From Bacteroidota bacterium (GTDB lineage Bacteria; Bacteroidota; Bacteroidia; J057; JAJTIE01): 64,000 nucleotides of DNA. The notes under the pieces are model-generated. The model saw nothing but the letters and a program-made list of their open reading frames with translations, was not told the DNA's origin and made no database searches. The position numbers and the translations under genes were made by a program. Shown here in pieces: positions 53,980-62,312 of the stretch; position 1 is the first letter of the stretch, and each line of letters begins with the position of its first letter. The stretch spans positions 34,642 through 98,641 of the forward strand of contig JAJTIE010000001.1 in the NCBI GenBank assembly GCA_021300195.1, given 5' to 3'.

Positions 53980-56900
53980 CTAGAACTCCTTGCCAAACGA
54001 AACGCTGAACTGTGGATTAAGCAGTTCATTCTCCTCAATTGGCCAGCCCAGCTCGAAGGAGGTGAAGTAGCCGACAATCAGGGTGCGAAAGCCCACGCCA
54101 AAAGACTGTATGAAGGGCACCTTCAGGCTACGCACGGTGGCCGAAATAGGCCCGCGTTCTATCACACTGGCATCTATGGGGTTGCGCTGGCTGAAGGGAT
54201 TGCCCGTACGCCAGGCCGTACCCATGTTGTAGAACAGCACCGCCTGTACGTTGTACAGCGGATTGCTGTGCAGGGTGCTATTGGCCAGGCGGGAGAGTGG
54301 GATGCGCAGCTCGGCATTGCCCACCAGGTATTGATAGCCATTCCGTGCGTTGTAGGCGAAGCCCTGCAGGGGGGTGGCAAAGCCGTTGAGCGCAAACTGG
54401 TGTAGACTGCCGTCCAGCGGGATGTCGTCCTTGTTTGCGAACTCAAAGGGTAGTAGCCAGTTTTGCACCCCGCCTAGCATAAACTGCTGCTGCTGTGGCC
54501 CGGTGCTTACACCCCCGCTTAGCCGCCCGGCCAGATTAAGTATGCCAAACAAGGTATGATACTGTGCGATACTGCCCTGTAGGGTGGTGCCAATGGTACC
54601 CTCGCTGGCCGACTGGTAGTGCTGTGCGGTGGCTTGCATGTGGGTGCCAGTCAGGGTCAGGAAATCTACGCGCTGCGTATGGTCATAGATGAGGCTTAGC
54701 TGGCCGTGCAGCAGGCTCTCCCGTGCATCCAGGTCTTCAAAGTCGAGCAGGTCCAGGTCTCGGCGTTGTAGCAGGCTGTATCCGCCCCCCAGCCCAAGTG
54801 TAAGATCCTCGCGCAGGGGGATCCGTATGCCCGTTTCGCCCCGCGTTTGTAACATGGTCACGGCCCTGGGGTTTTCAAAGTAGCGTGCCTGCCGGTCTAG
54901 CCGCACATAGGGCTGTATGCGGTATTTCAAAAACTGGTACTCGCCATAGAGATTGCTACTCCGGAAGTCCACATAGGGCGTAAAGCCCAGCACCGCCCGG
55001 TGGTATTGGTGGGCATCCTCCAGCAGGATCCGGATGTCGATGCCGAAACCAGCGTAGGGGTCTACCAGCAGGTTCATGCTTGCCCCCCGCATCAGGGGGC
55101 CTATTTTTTCTTTTTGGGGGCTATTTACACGTACTGTATCAGCTTCGAATAGCTCGGGCGGCAGGCGCTCTGCAGCACGGGGCTGCTGTTTGCGTCGGCC
55201 TGGAGATGAGGGGCGTGGCTTTCTGGTTTCTGGTTTTGGCTCGTCGGCTTCGTCGAACAGGTAATAGCGTATAGCTGGTTGCACCTTTGCCCGGGCTGTG
55301 TCTGGCGGAGCATCGGTGCGTATTTCTATTGAGTCCTCCAGGGCCTTTCGGGCTTCCTCGCGGGCGGCCAGTTGGGCTATCAGTTGCTCGCGCCGCTCTT
55401 TCAGGGCTTCCCAGTGCAGGCTCTCGGCATTGCGCATGGGGGTCCGGTTCTGGCCTGGCTGCATGGGGGGTAGCTGCACTACCTGGGGTTTTCCCTTTGC
55501 CCACACTAGGCCCCACCACTGCCCCTGGCTTTGCCACAGGTACTGCAGGCCCCCGCGTTCATCACTCAGGTAGCTGTATGTGTAGGTTTCCCAGTCGTAG
55601 TAGGCCAGGTTCAGCAGGCCGCTATACGAAGTATGTATAAACACGCCACTGGCAGTAGCCTCCAGGGGGTGCTCGCTATACGTCTGGCTATACTGCACCA
55701 GTTCGGCCTGCTCCCACTGCACGTAGTTTGAAATTCGGTACACATTCAGGGGCTGTGCGTGGGCCATTTTCTGCTCACTCGGGCGGCGGTCTACGTCAAA
55801 GCCCCGGTTGCTGCTAAAGTACAGCCCCTTGCCACTGGCATCCCACACGGGGTAGCGGTCATCATAGCCATCCTGCGTAATGGGTGTGGGGCTTAGCTGC
55901 GTAGTACTACTGATGTATAGGTCTACCTGCCCCCCCCTCAGGGCACTGATGGCTAGGGCCTGGCCATCAGGTCGCACGGCAAGGTCGTATATGGCATCCA
56001 GGCGTGCGTCGTAGGCCAGGGCTTTGGTTGTCTGGCTTTTTACGTCGTATACATATAGCCGGTTCTCGCCATTGGCCGGTAGGGAGAAGTAGATGCGGTT
56101 GGAGCCAGCATGCCAGTCCATGGGTGCCTGCAGCTGCTGATAAGCGGGGTGGGTGCTGTAGCTGCCAGCCCGAAAGTGGCCCCTGCGGTAGCGGCCTGTT
56201 TGTGGTTGATAGAAATGCAGCCGGAATACGCCGTTTTCGGCACTCAGGTAGGCTAGTTCGCCGGTCTCGGGCTGGTGGGCCAGGCCTATCAGCTCGGCGC
56301 CGTGTAGGCCGGGTATGGGCTGGCTAGCCACGTATCCGGCTGGTGCCTCGGGCTGATAGCGGGCCATTGCATCCAGCTCCCATTGGTCTGTCAGCCGCTT
56401 CATGCTCATGCCCAGTACCGCTTGAACGGCGCCCTCCACGTTGCGTGCCAGGCGCACCATGTACACGAGTTCTGCAATTTTCTTGCGGCCAAACTTGCGC
56501 TCTATGTAGTGCCATACCGACTTTTTGATGACCAGGTGCGTAGCACTGCGCTCGGCACTCAGCACATAGGGACGAAAGTTTTTTTTATCCAGGCTGCGCA
56601 TCCGCATTTCGTCCTCCACTGTCCAGCCCGAGCCCAGGTAGGACGTTAGCCCCGTCAGGTACCACTCGGGGAGGTAGAGGAGAACACGATTTTGAAAGGC
56701 AAGCTGCCCGCCGCCGCCGTAGTACATCTCCTCCACCATGGCCCGTGCCACTGTGCCCCGTATCTGCTCATAAAAGGTCTGATGGGTGCCCGGGAAGTAA
56801 ATGGCTGCGATGTTTACGTAGTTCTTGCTGGGCAGGAAGGCCTGGGGTGCGGCATGGTGCTGTGTATAGGCCCCCCGGCTGGCATACAGCTGTAGCAGCA

Positions 56901-57159
56901 TCCGCTGCCGCAGGCTGTAGCCCAGGAAATAACTGAGCTCATAGTACGCCTGGCGCCCCAGCCTGGCAGCCTGCTGGGCCAGGGCTAGCTGCTGCTCTGT
57001 ATAAGACACCTCTATGTCGCCACTGCGTACGGTTTGCCATTTCTCTGTCCGCCAGTCTCGCACCGGGCTACGGCCAGCCAGCTGTGCCCCGGGCTGCTGT
57101 GCCCTGCCCGCAGCTACCAGGCATAGCCAGCATACCGTCAATAAAAAGAGGCGCATCAT
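53980..57159 (-). CDS. Pseudo-peptidase / TolB-like propeller / outer membrane barrel fusion
   Basis: 1059 aa. Signal peptide 1-20. A peptidase MA-like domain spans about 40-285 (QRMLLQLYASRGAYTQ, LYLPEWYLTGLTSYL), but the HExxH motif is replaced by MVEEMYY, so hydrolysis is unlikely. A propeller of WD40/TolB type follows (about 290-570, e.g. RPDGQALAISALRGG and DGYDDRYPVWDASGKGLYFSSNRGFDVD). A charged, Pro-rich linker (about 575-690) leads to a bacterial surface-antigen-type barrel that ends in FSVSFGKEF, with the C-terminal aromatic that outer membrane proteins need. It probably acts at the outer membrane in surface or protein-export functions. The upstream 113-aa gene ends 7 nt before its start. 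Confidence 0.82.
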   Translation of the reverse strand: MMRLFLLTVCWLCLVAAGRAQQPGAQLAGRSPVRDWRTEKWQTVRSGDIEVSYTEQQLALAQQAARLGRQAYYELSYFLGYSLRQRMLLQLYASRGAYTQHHAAPQAFLPSKNYVNIAAIYFPGTHQTFYEQIRGTVARAMVEEMYYGGGGQLAFQNRVLLYLPEWYLTGLTSYLGSGWTVEDEMRMRSLDKKNFRPYVLSAERSATHLVIKKSVWHYIERKFGRKKIAELVYMVRLARNVEGAVQAVLGMSMKRLTDQWELDAMARYQPEAPAGYVASQPIPGLHGAELIGLAHQPETGELAYLSAENGVFRLHFYQPQTGRYRRGHFRAGSYSTHPAYQQLQAPMDWHAGSNRIYFSLPANGENRLYVYDVKSQTTKALAYDARLDAIYDLAVRPDGQALAISALRGGQVDLYISSTTQLSPTPITQDGYDDRYPVWDASGKGLYFSSNRGFDVDRRPSEQKMAHAQPLNVYRISNYVQWEQAELVQYSQTYSEHPLEATASGVFIHTSYSGLLNLAYYDWETYTYSYLSDERGGLQYLWQSQGQWWGLVWAKGKPQVVQLPPMQPGQNRTPMRNAESLHWEALKERREQLIAQLAAREEARKALEDSIEIRTDAPPDTARAKVQPAIRYYLFDEADEPKPETRKPRPSSPGRRKQQPRAAERLPPELFEADTVRVNSPQKEKIGPLMRGASMNLLVDPYAGFGIDIRILLEDAHQYHRAVLGFTPYVDFRSSNLYGEYQFLKYRIQPYVRLDRQARYFENPRAVTMLQTRGETGIRIPLREDLTLGLGGGYSLLQRRDLDLLDFEDLDARESLLHGQLSLIYDHTQRVDFLTLTGTHMQATAQHYQSASEGTIGTTLQGSIAQYHTLFGILNLAGRLSGGVSTGPQQQQFMLGGVQNWLLPFEFANKDDIPLDGSLHQFALNGFATPLQGFAYNARNGYQYLVGNAELRIPLSRLANSTLHSNPLYNVQAVLFYNMGTAWRTGNPFSQRNPIDASVIERGPISATVRSLKVPFIQSFGVGFRTLIVGYFTSFELGWPIEENELLNPQFSVSFGKEF

Positions 57160-57166
57160 CCGTTAC

Positions 57167-57508
57167 TCACTTGTACTTGGCCGTGTCCTTTGCCGTTCGA
57201 ATATAGGGGTTTTTGCCCCTGCTATAGCTTATGGCCTCTTCTAGCAGGGCTTCCAGGCTGCCCACATCTGCTGCCGTATGCACGGTGCGGCCCTGCTGCA
57301 GGCGCAGGCTGGCCATGCCGGGCCCTGCCAGGTACAGGCGTATGGGGCCAGCTGGTGGCTGGCCCGCCCGTGCCCCTATTTCCAGCATGATCTGCTGCCG
57401 GGCGGCGTGGCTGTGCTGCCGCGCCCTCAGCCTACCCTGCCCCCGGGCTTGCCGCAGGTAGTCTATAGCACGCGCGTAAAAGGAGGGGGTGCCTACGGTA
57501 GCTCGCAT
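57167..57508 (-). CDS. Small conserved-looking hypothetical protein
   Basis: 113 aa, basic, no transmembrane helix or signal. Helical N-terminal half rich in Arg and Gln, then a GPIRLYLAGPGMASLRLQQ stretch and a C-terminal helix (LEALLEEAISYSRG) ending in KDTAKYK. No family recognised. The stop is 7 nt before the start of the outer membrane fusion protein gene, so the two are probably an operon. The ATG follows an AT-rich leader. It could still be a chance ORF. Confidence 0.5.
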   Translation of the reverse strand: MRATVGTPSFYARAIDYLRQARGQGRLRARQHSHAARQQIMLEIGARAGQPPAGPIRLYLAGPGMASLRLQQGRTVHTAADVGSLEALLEEAISYSRGKNPYIRTAKDTAKYK

Positions 57509-57731
57509 GCGTTTTTTTGAGATTTACAACGAAGGTAGAGGAATTTTATTTGGCGGCATCGGAATTGTTCGCTCAGCGTAGGCAGTTGCAGGTTCGCCAG
57601 AATCTTCTCATCTTTGGGGCTCGAAACCAAAACCGATTCATTTATTTCGAATAATCATAGAGTTTTTTTCATTTGTTAAAACAAAATAAATCTTCTATTA
57701 CGAAATTATGATTATTGCCGCTGGTATTAAC

Positions 57732-58784
57732 ATGGAAATAGAAAAAACTGGCCACTCTCGTTTGAATGAAAAAGACTGGCGGGCCTTGCCCTTCGGCTCA
57801 GTCTTTGCCGACCATATGCTGGAGATGCACTACGAGGATGGCATCTGGCAGGCTCCCCGCATTGTTCCCTTCGGCCCGGTGCCCATGCTGCCCAGTATAT
57901 CGGCCCTACACTATGGGCAGACCATATTTGAGGGGATGAAGGCCTACAGGGACGTAGCCGGGCGCAGCTTGCTATTCCGCCCGAAGGACCATCTGGCACG
58001 CCTTAACAAATCTGCCGAGCGGCTTTGCATGCCTGCTATTCCAGAGGATGTGTTTATAAAGAGCCTGGAGCAGCTGATAAAGCTGGATGAGGCCTGGGTG
58101 CCTTCCGACGCTGATAGCGCCCTCTACCTCCGCCCCATCTATTTTGCCACCGATCCGTTCATCGGGGTAAAGGTTAGCACCACCTACTCACTCTACATCC
58201 TTACCTGTCCGGTACACAAGTTTTACACCAAGCCTGTGAACGTGTGGGTGGAGCGAAACCACGCACGTGCCGCTGAGGGTGGGGTGGGCTATGTAAAGAC
58301 TGCCGGTAACTATGCGCGTAGCATGCTGAGTGGCAAGAAGGCCAAGGAGCAGGGCTATGATGTGGTGCTGTGGCTGGATGCCACCCACCGCAGGTTTGTG
58401 GAGGAATTCAGCACCATGAATGCCTTCTTTGTGATCGACGACTTTGTGGTAACACCCAGGCTAAGCAGCACAATCCTGGCCGGCATCACCCGCGATACGA
58501 TTATCCACCTGCTACGCGAGCAAGGAATCCAGGTGTTTGAGCGCGAGGTGAGCATAGATGAGCTGCATGATGCCAGCCAGCGTGGCCTGCTCAAAGAGGC
58601 CTTTGGCTCGGGCACGGCGGCTGTTGTGATGCCTGTGGCATCGCTAACCCATGAGGGCCGTTTGATGCAGCTGTCAGACCCCGCCACTTGGCAGATCATG
58701 AATACTGTTGCACCCAAGCTGGCTGCCATCCGTGCTGGGCAGGAGCCAGATGCGCACAATTGGATTCATTACATTGATGTCTAG
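57732..58784 (+). CDS. ilvE: Branched-chain amino acid aminotransferase
   Basis: 350 aa from MEIEKTGHSRLNEKDWRALPFG; an ATG eight codons upstream is in frame but less like the family. Fold-type IV aminotransferase: HYGQTIFEGMKAYR, YLRPIYFATDPFIGV, GGVGYVKTAGNYARSM with the PLP lysine, and GSGTAAVVMPVASLTHEG. It makes leucine, isoleucine and valine from their keto acids. A strong terminator follows. No other pathway genes adjoin it. Confidence 0.94.
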   Translation: MEIEKTGHSRLNEKDWRALPFGSVFADHMLEMHYEDGIWQAPRIVPFGPVPMLPSISALHYGQTIFEGMKAYRDVAGRSLLFRPKDHLARLNKSAERLCMPAIPEDVFIKSLEQLIKLDEAWVPSDADSALYLRPIYFATDPFIGVKVSTTYSLYILTCPVHKFYTKPVNVWVERNHARAAEGGVGYVKTAGNYARSMLSGKKAKEQGYDVVLWLDATHRRFVEEFSTMNAFFVIDDFVVTPRLSSTILAGITRDTIIHLLREQGIQVFEREVSIDELHDASQRGLLKEAFGSGTAAVVMPVASLTHEGRLMQLSDPATWQIMNTVAPKLAAIRAGQEPDAHNWIHYIDV

Positions 58785-58839
58785 CCTTATCGCGCTGCGG
58801 GGCCTGCACCCGTAGCCTGTGCAAGTGCAACAAAAAAAG

Positions 58840-58880
58840 AAGGGGAAGGCTTATCCGCAGATAGGCTTTCCCCTTTTTGT
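58840..58880 (+). terminator. Rho-independent terminator after ilvE
   Basis: AAGGGGAAGGCTTAT pairs with ATAGGCTTTCCCCTT over 15 bp with two G-U pairs and a 6-nt loop, followed by TTT. Confidence 0.88.
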
Positions 58881-58976
58881 ATGGAGTCTTCTCTTGCTTG
58901 CACGGACACCCCAGAAGGTTACTATGGCAGAGCGCCCAAGGTGCACACCCTCCTCGTTTGCACCTATTTTGTGTGC

Positions 58977-59201
58977 CTAGTTTACGCGCTTATTCAGGTC
59001 GTAGCTCTGCGCCAGCAGCCCTGTGTGCTGCCAGGTGTCTCCCACAGGCATGAAAATAACGGGTACAGCGTTTTGCCTCAGTGTATTGAGTGCAACAGAT
59101 ACGGCAGCACCCGTCAGCTCACGCACCTCTCCGTCTGTTAGGTGCAGCTCCAGCCGCTGTGCCAGCGGCCAGTGTACAGCCAGTTTGTATTGGGTATGCA
59201 T
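58977..59201 (-). CDS. Small hypothetical protein
   Basis: 74 aa. No signal peptide or transmembrane segment. Features: HWPLAQRLELHLTDGEVRELTGAAVSVALN and a mixed strand-helix pattern, ending DLNKRVN. No family recognised. It is divergent from the FAD oxidoreductase and lies beyond the ilvE terminator. Its AT-rich upstream gap and clean reading frame make it plausible but unproved. Confidence 0.5.
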   Translation of the reverse strand: MHTQYKLAVHWPLAQRLELHLTDGEVRELTGAAVSVALNTLRQNAVPVIFMPVGDTWQHTGLLAQSYDLNKRVN

Positions 59202-59304
59202 ATTGGGCCTGGGTATTAAGTGTTAGAAGAAAATCACATCCTCTACGTCAATATACGTAGAAAAAGGCAGAAGTAGTTTTTAGGCAAAAAGAAAAACGAA
59301 ATTG

Positions 59305-59312
59305 TATTTTTG
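59305..59312 (+). promoter_or_regulatory. TATTTTTG -7 box, 5 nt before the FAD oxidoreductase ATG
   Basis: Exact TAnnTTTG match ending 5 nt before the ATG at 59318, in an AT-rich gap. Confidence 0.5.
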
Positions 59313-59317
59313 CTCTT

Positions 59318-60460
59318 ATGCTAAGCTACTGGGAGAAAACGAGCCTGACCCGCTATGACTACATACTGGTGGGCGGCGGGCTGGTGGGGCTGAGTACGGC
59401 CCTGGAGCTGCGCAAGGAGAAACCAGATGCCCGCATCCTGGTGCTAGATCGAGGCCTCTTTCCTACCGGAGCGAGCACGAAGAACGCGGGCTTTGCCTGC
59501 TTTGGCAGCCTGACCGAGATGCTGGACGACCTGACCCGGCTAAGCGAGGCCGAACTGCTACAGCTGGTAGCCCTGCGGTGGCAGGGGCTGGCCAGGCTGC
59601 GCCAGCGGCTGGGCGATGCGCGTATAGGCCTGATGCCAACCGGTGGGTACGAGCTGCTGCAGCCAGAATGGGCCCATGCCGTGGGGGAGCTGGATCGACT
59701 AAACGCGTTGCTCCGGCCCCTGTTTCCCGAGCCAGTATTTCGACTTGCAAACGATCAGTCTGCCCGATTTGGCTTCGCACGAGATCAATACACACACCTG
59801 ATCCACAACCCCTATGAGGCCAGTATAGATACGGGCCTGATGATGCATCACCTGATGCAGCTGGCGGCCGTACAGGGCATACGGATGCTCAGCGGTGTAG
59901 ACGTTACCGGCGTGTATGAGGATGGGTGGGTGGAAACCAAACAGGGTGTAGCCCTGGAGGCCGAACAGGTGTGTGTAACCAATAACGCCTTTGCCCGCGA
60001 GCTACTGCCCGAGCTGGAGGTAGTACCTGGCCGCGGTATCGTACTGATCACAAAGCCGATCGAGGACCTGCCTTTCGAGGGCATATTCCACATGGATGCA
60101 GGCTACTTCTACTTCCGCAACGTAGGCAAGCGCGTGCTGCTGGGCGGAGGCCGAAACCTGGACCCCGATACAGAGGCTACTACGTCCTTTACGCTCAACC
60201 CCCGGATACAGGCTGCATTGCGCGATCGGCTGGACCGCGTCATCCTCCCCGGCAGCCCCTATGAGATAGAGATGGAGTGGGCTGGCATCATGGCTTTTGG
60301 CTCGGTAAAGAAGCCCATTGTTAGGCGCATAGGCCCCCGGCTCTCCTGCGCCGTGCGCTGTGGCGGCATGGGCGTGGCCATCGGCAGCATGGTGGGCACC
60401 CTGGCCGCCCAGCAGATGCTAAGCCCAGACCCTGTACCCCAGCCCTCGCTGCTGCCCTAG
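59318..60460 (+). CDS. FAD-dependent oxidoreductase (DAO/glycine oxidase-like)
   Basis: 380 aa. The Rossmann FAD motif is ILVGGGLVGLSTALELRKEKPDA near the N-terminus, and the family segments STKNAGFACFGS and GRGIVLITKP follow. A GMGVAIGSMVGTLAAQQ stretch near the C-terminus is the second FAD contact. The DAO superfamily oxidises amine or hydroxy-acid substrates; this one's substrate is unknown. A T-rich gap with a -7 box lies just upstream. Confidence 0.88.
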   Translation: MLSYWEKTSLTRYDYILVGGGLVGLSTALELRKEKPDARILVLDRGLFPTGASTKNAGFACFGSLTEMLDDLTRLSEAELLQLVALRWQGLARLRQRLGDARIGLMPTGGYELLQPEWAHAVGELDRLNALLRPLFPEPVFRLANDQSARFGFARDQYTHLIHNPYEASIDTGLMMHHLMQLAAVQGIRMLSGVDVTGVYEDGWVETKQGVALEAEQVCVTNNAFARELLPELEVVPGRGIVLITKPIEDLPFEGIFHMDAGYFYFRNVGKRVLLGGGRNLDPDTEATTSFTLNPRIQAALRDRLDRVILPGSPYEIEMEWAGIMAFGSVKKPIVRRIGPRLSCAVRCGGMGVAIGSMVGTLAAQQMLSPDPVPQPSLLP

Positions 60461-60512
60461 CACCCCGGCATGCCTGCCCAGCACACGGCAGCAGGACGCG
60501 GTTAAGCAAAAC

Positions 60513-60545
60513 AAAAAGGGCCGGTACCGGAAAGATACCGACCCT
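60513..60545 (-). terminator. Rho-independent terminator after tRNA-Leu
   Basis: On the minus strand AGGGTCGGTA, a 9-nt loop, TACCGGCCCT, then TTTT. One mismatch in a 10-bp stem. It lies 8 nt after the tRNA. It may also serve the convergent oxidoreductase gene. Confidence 0.7.
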
Positions 60546-60552
60546 GTGGCCG

Positions 60553-60636
60553 TGCTCTGGACTGGACTCGAACCAGCATGCCCGTGAAGGCACCACCCCC
60601 TCAAGATGGCGTGTCTACCAATTTCACCACCAGAGC
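60553..60636 (-). tRNA. tRNA-Leu (anticodon GAG)
   Basis: 84-nt class II tRNA on the minus strand. Acceptor stem GCTCTGG/CCAGAGC with discriminator A, D-arm GTGAAATTGGTAGACAC, anticodon stem CCATC/GGTGG around loop TTGAGGG (anticodon GAG), a long variable arm, and T-arm CTGGTTCGAGTCCAG. CCA is not encoded. Confidence 0.95.
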
Positions 60637-60656
60637 ATCCCCCACACCGGGGGCCT

Positions 60657-60664
60657 CAAAATTA
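60657..60664 (-). promoter_or_regulatory. TAATTTTG -7 box for tRNA-Leu
   Basis: Exact TAnnTTTG match on the minus strand, 20 nt before the mature 5' end of the tRNA. A CCCCC/GGGGG hairpin (60639-60653) lies in the leader. Confidence 0.5.
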
Positions 60665-60777
60665 CACAAAGTCTACATACACGCGCTGGCACTGGGCAGA
60701 ATATTGTGGGCAGCGTGCTTCCTTGTGCCAGAATCCGCCCACTTTTTTTGCAAATTGCAATCCTTTCGCCTATCTAC

Positions 60778-61740
<963 letters not shown>

Positions 61741-61749
61741 CATTTCGTT

Positions 61750-61765
61750 GGGCCGCCGCCGGCCC
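61750..61765. terminator. Candidate GC-rich hairpin after purC
   Basis: GGGCCG, loop CCGC, CGGCCC: a perfect 6-bp stem between the convergent purC and DUF4286-like genes. No T-run follows. Confidence 0.35.
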
Positions 61766-61785
61766 GGGCCAGCACCCGTGTCCTG

Positions 61786-62109
61786 CTAGTGGGGTGCCTC
61801 TACCGACAGATCTTCCAGCAGGGTGCGGAAGGCGACGAAGCGGTCTTTGTAGCGGGCATTGTGCTCGGCCTGCAGGCGCGGGGCCTGCTCTTTCTGGTAG
61901 CAGTTGTAGGCCTCATAGCTTTCGCAGAAGTACTGAATGTTAAAGGTCTGCTGTCCCTCATCCGGCTCCGGAAACACCAGCCGCTGTAGCCGGTGGCCCG
62001 TGAAGTAGCCAGTAGCCAGCACATCGGGGATGTGGACGTCTCGCATCCACTGCATCCACTCGTCTGCCAGGCCCGCTTCCACCATCACCGTTACACTGTA
62101 CACGATCAT
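61786..62109 (-). CDS. DUF4286-like protein
   Basis: 107 aa from MIVYSVTVMVEAGLADEWMQWM; the upstream ATG adds five residues. The ferredoxin-like or dimeric alpha-beta fold of the family is suggested by the alternating strands and helices, with HIPDVLATGYFTGHRL and QTFNIQYFCESYEAYNCYQ. DUF4286 is of unknown function. It converges with purC. Confidence 0.8.
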   Translation of the reverse strand: MIVYSVTVMVEAGLADEWMQWMRDVHIPDVLATGYFTGHRLQRLVFPEPDEGQQTFNIQYFCESYEAYNCYQKEQAPRLQAEHNARYKDRFVAFRTLLEDLSVEAPH

Positions 62110-62263
62110 ACTGCAATCATACAAAAAAACAACCTGCCGGGCATCCTTTCGTGGCCCTGCATCTCCACTCCTGCTTTAGGTGATGCACCATCTCCCCGCC
62201 TCCACTCCGAGCGCCGCTTCCCACCATTCAGGCACCCATTTGTACCGTCTGGTGCCAGATTGA

Positions 62264-62294
62264 TTGCCACTCCGCGGCTGGCCCCCTATATTTG
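62264..62294 (+). promoter_or_regulatory. Promoter of the terminal secreted-protein gene (TTG-N20-TATATTTG)
   Basis: TTG at 62264-62266 and TATATTTG at 62287-62294, plus strand, with a 20-nt spacer: a near-perfect Bacteroidota promoter. The start site should be near 62301. Confidence 0.65.
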
Positions 62295-62312
62295 AGATAA
62301 AATATCTGGGCT

